Shown here piece by piece: positions 55,000-64,000 of a DNA stretch of 64,000 nt (positions are counted from its first letter, which is position 1; each line of letters starts with the position of its first letter). Under the pieces are notes generated by a model. That model ran no database searches. It had not been told where the DNA came from and worked only from the letters and a program-made list of their open reading frames with translations. The stretch is from assembly GCA_964019155.1 (NCBI GenBank), contig OZ025244.1, forward strand, positions 40,602,389 through 40,666,388. The letters run 5' to 3'. The position numbers were made by a program, and so were the translations under genes. This DNA is from Osedax fenrisi (lineage: Eukaryota; Annelida; Polychaeta; Sabellida; Siboglinidae).

Positions 55000-55980
55000 A
55001 ATATAAAATTAAATATACTTTAAAATAATATTCATATTATATTAATATTATTAAATATTTATTAATTGTAATTATAATATTAATTAATTCATATCATAGC
55101 TTAGAACTTAATAGTCAACTATAATATAATAATATATTTAATATGAAACAATTAATATTACATATTTTATTATCAGGAATGAATTTATATTTTTATTAAA
55201 ATGATCAACATTCTTAAACCTTGTATACAATAAATCATCCTCAAATAGTAACTTATTTTCACGAATATCATTATATCTGAATAAAAACAAATAATTATGT
55301 TCATTTAATAGATATAATTATATGAAATATATTCATAAATATTATTATAATAGATATGATTTTAATTATTTAATATCGTTTCTTCAGCAATATTTTCCGT
55401 AGAGAATATTCGCCATTATAACTGGTTCTAATTTCTTTAATAGCATAAATCGTAATCGTATGATAAATTATTTGGTAGATCCTTAATATTTATATAATAC
55501 CTATAATTGAATATATAATGAATATGCTATTATTTATATATCATTTTAATTATTTATTTATAAAATATATTTAAAATAACCGAGTTTTAAAGAATATTAT
55601 TAAGTGAAGAGCATATTTTGCTGATATATAATCTAATCTACGGATTACTAAATGTATTAGCCGAGAACATTACTTCTTTCGCATCTATGTTATGCGCTTG
55701 ACTATATTTTGTAATATTTATCAATTTATCATTAATTTCAAATATATAATAAGATATATATTTAGATTCTATTAATTTATAGCATTCCTCTAAACAATCT
55801 CTTATAATATGTTTGATTAATGAATGATTTAAATTAAAAGATTATTAATAACTAACAATTTAAAAGAGTTAAAAAAAGAAAAGATGACCATGTAAATAAA
55901 ATAATAAACAATACAGATAAGGTGTACATGATTAGATATAATTATTAAAAAGCATGTTTTTAATATGCATTGTAAAAGTA
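55000..55980. other. AT-rich DNA without recognised features
   Basis: Short TA stretches and A/T runs only. No frame, domain or terminal repeat was seen on either strand. Confidence 0.45.
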
Positions 55981-56170
55981 TACAAATTAGTTAAATATGG
56001 TTGTGGTTCGCACGTCGTGCGCCGCGTGTTTAGCATATGCCCGCGAATTCCTGATCGGTGTCATGCATGACTGCCTCTCGTGCTAGCCACATTGCTATAT
56101 ATAGCGGACTGTCGCTATATATATATATTCACGTCTAACTTGAAATGAATCGGCGGCCGATGAGTGTATT
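55980..56170. other. GC-rich island with TATA-containing hairpins
   Basis: CpG-dense (GCACGTCGTGCGCCGCGTG, GCCCGCGAATTCCTGATCGG), then GCTATATATAGCGG and GTCGCTATATATATATATTC. It resembles the island at 25.55 kb in part. No open frame. It could be promoter-like; what it would drive is not visible. Confidence 0.4.
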
Positions 56171-57186
56171 CTATTATTTAATAATTAAAATACTTTTAAT
56201 ATAAAAATGTATTCTAATAGAATCTATAGAATTTCTTTATATATATATATATTTTGTAATGGAATTATTATAATTATTATATGTTTATATTTATTAAAAA
56301 ATTAATAAATTAACTTTCTAAATTACCTATATTTTATAATAGTTATCATGAAGATTACTTTTTATGCTTATTATGGTAATGGACAAAATCTGCACATTGA
56401 AACTTCAAAATCTTTATATCGTATAATCAAAACAAATAAGTGTAGTAAGATATATTAAATATTATCTTAACATATGTATTATGATAATATGTTTCCTATT
56501 ATAATTACTCCACATATTTCATATATTATATTACAAACTAATTCTACATTAATATAAATTATCAACTTTATATTACTATGTTGATAATTTATTAATACCT
56601 CATAATATACCCTATAATGCATCGTATATCATATAGATATATTATATTAGTAAAAATATATATTACTAAGACGTTGTATTAGTTATATTAAATATATAAA
56701 ATATAGCAGGTGCCGATTTATAATGTGCAGATTATGCACCATAACCATTATTATAATAATTATATATGATAAAATATTAACATAAACAAGTCGGCACACT
56801 TACAAAATAAAAGTCATATGTATAATAAGTTTGTAATTTGAAAACTTTCCATGATTAAATATCGGATAAATATTTATATTTGGGAAAAATGTGATAATAA
56901 TTTATGATGACTTGCGTTTTAATTACAATCTAATTATATATGTTTAAATCTACAATCTTATCGTTTAAAATCTACTAACTTTTCATTTCAAACATGCACA
57001 CTTTCTTCAGTTACCGATAAAATATGATATATATATGATATATATACAATTTAATATTATATAACATTTTAATTAGAAAGGTAATAAAGAGTTTAGAACT
57101 TAGTATCCAAATGTTTTCATTATTCTAGGAATGTGTCAAGTGAATCTAAACGTTTACAAATAAAGCTTACACATATATTTACAGGA

Positions 57187-57220
<34 letters not shown>

Positions 57221-57269
57221 ATACTTTTATATATTAATACTACATCATTAAATTAATGCCACTTAAGAA

Positions 57270-57490
57270 TAACATGATCATCAGGTACACCGACGAACTA
57301 ATTTGATGGAAGCCAAAGAACGGCATATAAAATAGAGACAGACAACCCAATACATTCATAGAAATATCTAAGAACGACTGCGATTGTGAAGAATAGACGA
57401 ATTAAGAATAATGATGTTGGACAGAGCTGAATGGAAAGCAATTGCAATATCTGGTCGAGTGATAACTCGACTAAAGTAAAGTAAGTAATA
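57270..57490 (+). mobile_element. RTE-like LINE C-terminal tail
   Basis: The frame ends MMLDRAEWKAIAISGRVITR-LK-stop at 57,412-57,474, a typical close of RTE-type ORF2 (D-R-x-x-W-x-x-I). Upstream, PKNGI and a CDCEE string are compatible with the G-R-P...L and E-E-L parts. Followed by short TAA repeats, as in many RTE 3' ends. Confidence 0.6.
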
Positions 57491-58129
57491 ATAACAGATG
57501 AATTATTCTCTACGATATATGCATCACTAAATGATTCAGTCTTAATTTGTATTAAATATATACCATATTTGATGCATGTACATAAGTATAATAGCTATAT
57601 TTTCAAACTAATATGTGCATTCGATGTCTACCTCAATTTGTAGAAGCATTTCGCATATCGTTATAAAGTCATTCAGTTACCGAATTAAATATTATTTAAT
57701 ACATATATACTAAACATGTAAATATATTAATTACATATTTTATATCGTGCGACTAAAAATTATATTTTATTATGTGAAAATATCTTGGCAAAATTAATAA
57801 AAGTTGTCATATAACAGTATAATATATATATCCCTACCTATATCAACCTATAGTATACCAATACCACTAGTTACCACTATCAATGACAACTAACATTCCT
57901 ATATCCCTCCCTATATCTTCCTAGAGTATACCGTATGAAATGTTATCTTGATAACCCCAAAACATTGAAAAATACGGCAAAGTAAGGCCCAATAAAACAT
58001 TCATATTAAAAATATATAATGTGTACATATAATATAAGTAGGTTGTATTTACATTTATTATTAATTTATCCAATATGTGTTTAATGGTTTAAAGTGATAT
58101 TGTATAGTAATTAACTTATATTAACAATT

Positions 58130-58265
58130 TAAGGATGCGTTTTTTTGTAATATACCAACGTCTCATCGCTATACATGTAAACTCAGATAGTACGTTGGTT
58201 CTAATTTTCGTCATCACATCCTAACGTATTAATATACTATAGTACCAATGTACCATCCATCAATA
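58130..58265. repeat. interspersed repeat with ATACCAACGT / ACGTTGGT, second copy
   Basis: GATGCGTTTTTTTGTAATAT then ACCAACGTCTCATC and ACTCAGATAGTACGTTGGTT, parallel to GTCCGTTTTTTGTAACATAC and following bases at 50,621-50,690. The inverted ACCAACGT/ACGTTGGT arms can form a hairpin of 8-10 base pairs. Confidence 0.6.
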
Positions 58266-59007
58266 TTTTGAAGGTTTATTCATGTATAATCTTAACTAGT
58301 TTGTATTGTATTAATTTAATTGAGCATAACCAAGGTTCGTGTATATGATAATCCCAAGTGAGCATTTAAAATATTAAAAAATAATATTTTATATTATAAA
58401 TGTACAACTCAAGTGTAAAAATCTCACAACACTAGAAGTTTAAATAATTTCTCTATTTTCAATTTCAATAAGAACTGTGTAGACGAACTGTAATATATAT
58501 TGGACCAATTTCCTCGAATAATCTTGATAACATTTTAAAAAATATTTCAAATTATAAATTATTTAGGAAACACTTGTATACAAACTTGTTATCTCCTACT
58601 TAATATCTATGTTTTATTTATTTTTAATGTAATTTTTTATCTCAAATATTCTCTAGTATGGTGTTTAATAATCAGATCCATTATTTTAATATACTGACTA
58701 TTATGTAAAAATTAAAAAAAAATAAGTTAATACCATTTCGTTTTTAATTTTACATTCTTTTATTTTACTGTCATTAATAATATTATTTTACTGAACTTTT
58801 ATATTTTAATTTCTTTTATGTTTTCTTTCTATTTACTTATTGACGTTTATGTAAAAATAAAAAATAAATTAAATACCATTTGGTATTTTTAACATTTTTT
58901 ATTTTCCTCTATTTTATATTCCTTCTTGACTAATAATATTATTTGAATTTATTGTTAATAATAGAAACATATTTTATTGAATATTTTTATTTTATATTTA
59001 AAATTAT

Positions 59008-60081
59008 TTGATTAATTTAATTTTAAAATCATGTGATATAGTTAATATAACATTAATAAAAAATGCTTATATTGATTATACTGATAAAGCTAACACTAAT
59101 CTCTTACGTAATTTGTTTAAAGTATGTATACATAGTTGCATCGGTACATCAATTTCCTGTGGCTATTGCTCAACTGACTTTCAGTTTGAATGTATACGAT
59201 CGTATGGAGTTACGTCGATAGTATGGAATGGAACTAACCCATCGAAATATGGCTTGTCGTTATTTAATTAATCTTATATTAAATGTGTATGCAAGAATTG
59301 CAAGCATTTATGTAACAATTCTGTCATTAATGATAATAATTCAGCTAGTGTTAACTCAAAGATTATTGTTGAGCTTAATTATCTTAAAAGTCAATTTAAC
59401 TTACTTAGTGATAAGATATCTGAGCTCACCACTAATCTCCCAAGTGTTGATTTACTATATAATGCTATATCATCCCTCCCAGATACCATTATTAAATCTA
59501 CTGATAAATCCTTTTCTGATATTGTTAAATCTAGTCTACCAAAATCATCTTCATCATCCATGCCACATGTATCTTCTCCATCATCCTTGATAAACGAATC
59601 ATCCAATTTTACCTCATTCATTGTCATTGAACATATAAAACCCGTTAATACAAATATTTCATACATTAAATCATTATTTAACTATCTAAATATTGATCCT
59701 AATTATATTAATAATTTCTCTTTTCGTTCGCATTTTGCAAATATTACCCTTTTCTCGCCTTATATATCAGACTCACTGATTAATTCAAATAGTAAGCTTC
59801 TCTCGTCTAACTATGAATAACTCTACATTCGCCACAGATCTTAGATGTGTTTTTAATAAATCATCTAGCACTTAACAACTTCATCCTATTATTCAATCTA
59901 GTAAATCATCTACTAGTCGCATTGACTGGAAATACAAGCCATTTATACCATACGATAAATTTATTTCCATCTGGAGTAAATCTTTTGATGAATATTGTAA
60001 GGGGTTACAGAGTAATATTAGTGACAATAGTGATAATAATAGTGATAATAGTGACAATAGTGACAATAGTGACCATTTATG
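59008..60081 (+). pseudogene. LINE ORF1 with PHD-like zinc finger and S/D/N tail
   Basis: Residues 50-110: ISCGYCSTDFQFECI and, after an in-frame stop at 59,269, IKCVCKNCKHLC. The C-x2-C..F-x-x-E-C..C-x-C-x-x-C layout fits the PHD-like finger of CR1-type ORF1 proteins. The same frame continues SKIIVELNYLKSQFNLLSDK (coiled coil) and a Ser/Pro-rich part to 59,820. A shift then gives NNSTFATDLRCVFNKSSS and, after another stop, SRIDWKYKPFIPYDKF and a tail of repeated S-D-N triplets ending at 60,081. Expected role: RNA and DNA binding in retrotransposition. Three disruptions make it non-functional. Confidence 0.75.
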
Positions 60082-60143
60082 ACTATCGAATCTTAAGGTT
60101 AATGATAATAATAATAACATAAATATTTATTGTACTTTATTCA

Positions 60144-61079
60144 ATGCTATCCATCAGAAATAAAAGTGATTTTATTAACCAATTTATTATTGACTATAAA
60201 TATGATATTGTCGCTATAACTGAAACATGGCTTACAGATAATGACTCAACTATTCCTGCTTTTGTTGTTTCTAATAGCTATAATATGATCAGCCACAATA
60301 GAGGAACTTCTCGGGGTGGTTGTATTACAATAATTTATAATTCTCGTTTTAATATTAAAAATAATATCCTACCTAACTTTACATATTGTGATGCTATCTC
60401 ATATCGTCTTCTAAACACATCTAGTTTTATTTACATTATTCTCATATATCGTCCTCCATCTTCATCTTTTGTTACTTTTTTATCTGAAATTTCAATTCTT
60501 TTTGATTCAATCTCAATCAGCAATTGTATCATTCTTGGTGATATTAATATTCAATTAAATAAAACATCTTATCAATCTAATTTGTTTAATGACCTATTAT
60601 TTAGTAATTGTATGCATCATCATATTAATTTTCCCACTCACACTAGTGGTAATACTATCGATGTAATTATCTTCCCTTCTGATTCTTCTTTAATCTCTAG
60701 TACTAATCAAAGTCTACTTATATCTGACCATTTTGCCATTAATTTCACTTTATATTTCCCGGTTCCCTTGGATCAATATTTTATCAGATATTATAGAAAT
60801 ATATCTAGCATTAATATTAATGAATTCATGAAATCTACTTTTATTCAGCTAAATTATCTCAAATCACACTCACTATATATCGAACCTTCATTCGATGATC
60901 TCAATACTTCACTCAAGTTATCCCTTGACTTCCATTCCCCTCTTAACATTTCTAAAACAAGAAAGATATTTCATCAGTCATGGTTTGGCTCTGAATTATC
61001 AACTCTTAAAAGGAAATTACGATCATACCAATTGAAGTTTTCTCGATCTAAATCACTGAATGATGTACAGTCCTTTTAA
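60144..61079 (+). pseudogene. LINE ORF2 endonuclease domain, intact open frame
   Basis: 311 codons without a stop. Residues 1-35 have FINQFIIDYKYDIVAITETW (catalytic Glu in T-E-T-W-L). RGTSRGGCITIIYN is the central G-G block. CIILGDINIQLNKT carries the catalytic Asp and Asn. HINFPTHTSGNTIDVII precedes LLISDHFAINF with the final Asp-His pair. All AP-endonuclease catalytic residues expected in LINEs are present. The frame then runs into the linker and breaks at 61,079. The domain alone could fold, but ORF2 as a whole is dead. Confidence 0.9.
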
Positions 61080-62310
61080 AATGTATCTTAACATTTATCG
61101 TAGGAAATTATCTAATGTAAAATCTTTATTTTTTATTAATAAATTTCGTGATTTTGGAATCAACTCTAAACAGTATTTTAAACTAGCCTTTTCTCTAATT
61201 GGCAAGAATAAAATTAAAAAACTTCCAGATTTACTTGAAAATGTACTATACTCATAATTTTCTAGTTTTTTCATACAAAAAACAAAAAGTATCATAAATA
61301 ATCTACCTCCTATGAGTAATAATTGCCAACCATCTTTATGTAAACATTTTTCATTATTTCACTGATACTGATTTTCGCTTCCTAATCCTCTTGAAATCCA
61401 AACATTAATTATGTCTATTAAATCGCCATACCCTCTAAATCCTATTCCTCTTACATTACTACGTTCTTCTATTTCATACTTGATAATTCCTATTACTAAT
61501 ATATTTCGCTCATCGCTTATCTTCTCAGTTGTTCCTCCAAGTATGAAACAAGCATATATTACTCCAATTATTAAGAAGTCTAGTCTTGATTCCTCCATTC
61601 TATCTAATTATCGTCCAGTTTCTCAACTATCATCCCTTTCTAAATTCTTGAGCGCATTGTAAGTAAACAATTAGTTCATTATATAACTTCTAATTCGATA
61701 GCTGATCCTTTACAAAGTGCTTATCTTCCTAATCGTGGAACGAAAACAGCGCTTAATTTGATTTTTAATGATATAATACTGTCGCTTGACAACAAAATGC
61801 CATGCTACTTATTATTACTTGATCTATCTAGTGCTTTTGACACTCTGGATCATACAATTTTATCATGTCGGCTTAAAGAGATAGGTATTCATGGACAGGT
61901 GCACAATTGGTGATTTAAATATTAAAATTCAAAGGAGAGCTGTTCGAGTTTTATATTAAATTAAGAATAATAGAAATACTAATACAGGTAGTAACTATAT
62001 ATCTATATCAAATATTATATTAACCCTTGGTTGGCTCATATATCGTGATCTTTGTAAACTCAAATTGTTATGTTTAGCTCATAAAGCAATCTACACGGGT
62101 GAATTATTATCAATTGCTATCAGTAACAGACCAAGACGGGATTGCCATGCAATGAAATTTATTATGCCTAATACAAATTCATGTTTTGGTTACTCTGCTT
62201 TTTCTGTTGCGGTACCAACTCTATGTAATTTACTTCCGAATATTATTCGTACGACAAATTCTCGATCTCAATTCAAAAGTAGACTATTTATACATTATTT
62301 AGTGAAATGA
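61060..62310 (+). pseudogene. LINE ORF2 linker, truncated reverse transcriptase and C-terminus
   Basis: Broken frames: 61,060-61,257 (linker, YRRKLSNVKSLFF); 61,411-61,662 (VVPPSMKQAYITPIIKKSSL and SNYRPVSQLSSLSK, the fingers); then, shifted, PLQSAYLPNRGTKTALNLI and LLLLDLSSAFDTLDHTIL with the first catalytic Asp, up to GIHGQVHNW near 61,912. The next readable block is IKIQRRAVRVLY, so roughly the whole palm and thumb are missing. The end (62,065-62,310) has LLCLAHKAIYTGELL, AFSVAVPTLCNLLPNIIRTT and FKSRLFIHYLVK. Confidence 0.85.
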
Positions 62311-62454
62311 ATATGTATTTTGCGATTATTTTTATCTTCGTTTATATGTTATATTTTTATATTATTATTATAATTATTGTTATGACGTCGAAAATGATTT
62401 TCATTTATGAAGTCTTTAAACAAATAAATAAATATATATACTAGACGCATTTAT

Positions 62455-62765
62455 TATTCCTAAATGTAGATTAAATATTAGTATATATGCAGTACATTTT
62501 GCTAGTATTAAACTATGGAATAAGCTCAAAACAAAGCTGAAATTAATACACAAAATATCAAGTTATTCATTACAAAGTTAAAAATGTCTTATATGATAAT
62601 TATTAATTTTACTTTTATTATCAATATTCTACACATTACATATTCTCCCTGGTTAATCTTGATGAAGAATAATGGAATACCACTTATGCAGCTCTAGATG
62701 GATTTTCAAAGCTGTAATGAGAAAATATTTGCAATATTCTATTATTATTTTATTATTATTATATA
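62455..62765 (+). mobile_element. LINE ORF2 tail fragment
   Basis: Encodes VHFASIKLWNKLKTKLKLIH then KISSYSLQS, a LINE C-terminal block, and a non-coding tail. Homologous to 45,200-45,480. It begins just after the TA end of the preceding LINE. Confidence 0.55.
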
Positions 62766-62779
62766 ATCTGTTTATTTAA

Positions 62780-63175
62780 CTAGGTTTATTTTAAAAAACC
62801 CCAAAGAGATAATGCAATAATTAATATACAAAATGAAACATAAATCAATATAAAATTATAAATTTATGTTAAAATAAAGTTGTCTGTAAAAAGAGATTTT
62901 TTTATTTTATTTTTAAAAGATGAAACAGATAAATATTATATTATATTATTATTTAATGAATTAAATATATTAACTGATCTATTAATAATTATATATTTAA
63001 TTATATTATCATAATTATGTATTACATTTAATTTGTTACAATTATGTCTAGATAATAAAAAAATCTTCGTTCGTGGTTTAAAATATAAAAGAGTTTTGGA
63101 TTTGCTTAAAATATACTGATAATTATTAATTGCGAATACAAATAAATGAAATGTGTTCATATATATATTGTTTTA
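62780..63175 (-). mobile_element. possible LINE C-terminal fragment
   Basis: The open piece 63,160-62,936 reads INNYQYILSKSKTLLYFKP, RTKIFLLSRHNCNKLNVIH and INRSVNIFNSLNNNII. The pattern R-S/x-x-x-x-F-N-x-L is compatible with the C-terminus of ORF2 proteins, but no catalytic motif is present and I am unsure. Confidence 0.35.
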
Positions 63176-63200
63176 AATTTTAAACATCGTAGGATCTTCT

Positions 63201-63238
<38 letters not shown>

Positions 63239-63485
63239 GAACTTTAATATGTTACATTTATTTAGTTACAATTTTCTTAAATATTTTGTAATCCGTTTCG
63301 ATTTTAAAAGTTTCTATAGTTACTTGGTTTTAAATCATTTATAATATTTGTTTATATATTTTTTTAAATAATTTATAATTAAATTTAACAATGACAACAA
63401 TTTCATATTATATTAAATTAGTATATTTATATTCGTATATGTGTAACACAATAAAAGTTACTAATTTCACAACTTCTACGTTAGT

Positions 63486-63591
<106 letters not shown>

Positions 63592-63599
63592 GCTTCTGC

Positions 63600-64000
63600 C
63601 AATTACTATGAAGACGTAATACCATACGTGTGTCTATAGATCAAAATACAAATTTGTTGCTGTAAACCAAACTTTATTCCATCACAAATTAATCATGTAA
63701 TAATAATAATAATAATGATAGTGTTAACAATACTACAATAATAGTCTATTAACCGTGTATATGGTTTCGTCTATATACGATATTCGATATTCGTAATTAA
63801 TACAAGTAATGCACTATATAACTCGAGTACAAATGATACGAAAATAAATATAATAAATATTTAGTGATTTGCGTTCGACTTTAGTGCTGGCGATAGCGGC
63901 TGTGTGTTTATAGATCTAGTGATAGTGACGTAACTATATAACCTACTTTATCGGGCTACGAAATCGTGCAAATTGATTACAACCTATCACTGATAACACT
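63600..64000. other. less AT-rich right edge, unassigned
   Basis: Base composition shifts toward GC after 63,860 (GCTGGCGATAGCGGCTGTG). I find no open frame or repeat match inside the window. It may be the edge of a feature continuing to the right. Confidence 0.35.

Larger units (their letters stand above)
59008..62440 (+). mobile_element. LINE (CR1/L2-like) with ORF1 and ORF2, internal deletion
   Basis: Order on the plus strand: ORF1 with a PHD-like zinc finger, endonuclease, linker, fingers and first part of the reverse transcriptase, then an abrupt join near 61,912 to the post-RT C-terminus, then a 3' UTR ending AAACAAATAAATAAATATAT. The Y-A-D-D palm is deleted. The 5' end upstream of 59,008 is unclear; the AT-rich region 58,600-59,000 may be the 5' UTR. 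Confidence 0.88.

Overview
The window is nuclear DNA from an animal, most likely an invertebrate, with an extremely AT-rich genome (about four fifths A+T by eye). The evidence is a spliced M13 metallopeptidase gene with GT-AG introns, many non-LTR retrotransposon remnants of metazoan types (CR1/L2-like and RTE-like), a Ty3/gypsy fragment, Helitrons, a pogo/Tigger element, a tRNA-derived SINE and dozens of (TA)n tracts. I cannot name the species. No rRNA gene, intact tRNA gene, operon or CRISPR array is visible.

The one host gene I can support lies on the minus strand from about 43,935 down to 1,161. It encodes a neprilysin-like (M13 family) zinc endopeptidase. I assembled 18 coding exons by eye. 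Every junction keeps the reading frame, and only one junction, between exons 5 and 6, looks incomplete because a conserved block of about 20 residues is missing there. The assembled part is about 663 residues and contains the N-terminal cysteine pair, PC-FDFY-YACGG, the zinc site HEMMH, the ENIAD motif, HPP-IRV and a terminal tryptophan. The 5' end (cytoplasmic tail and signal anchor) is not firmly located; a possible first exon is at 51,178-51,356. Introns run from under 100 bases to about 12 kb and are filled with transposons.

Layout: 1-1,160 is downstream AT-rich DNA. 1,161-12,565 holds exons 18 to 10, with a SINE and its 48-base repeats (3.56-3.81 kb), a degenerate LINE (5.0-6.25 kb) and a complete 833-base MITE (7,460-8,292). 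12,666-16,944 is a head-to-tail Helitron array. 18.7-26.2 kb holds exons 9 to 6, an RTE-like endonuclease fragment, a Ty3/gypsy 3' part with one LTR and a Helitron end. 26.3-38.2 kb is a giant intron carrying an RTE-like reverse transcriptase fragment, two LINE copies and a complete Tigger element. 38.28-43.94 kb holds exons 5 to 1. 44-64 kb has no supported host exon except the weak one at 51.2 kb. It is dominated by LINE remnants, the best preserved being at 53.5-54.9 kb (reverse transcriptase with YADD) and 59.0-62.4 kb (ORF1 plus endonuclease, with the catalytic part of the reverse transcriptase deleted).

All transposon genes seen are broken. The apparent functional content is the M13 peptidase, a probable type II membrane ectoenzyme that cleaves extracellular peptides. 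I did not find a clearly new multi-gene system. The less ordinary items are the Helitron tandem array, the MITE with paired palindromes that differ by a compensated base pair, the paired loss of one M13 disulfide, and several interspersed hairpin repeats without a family name.
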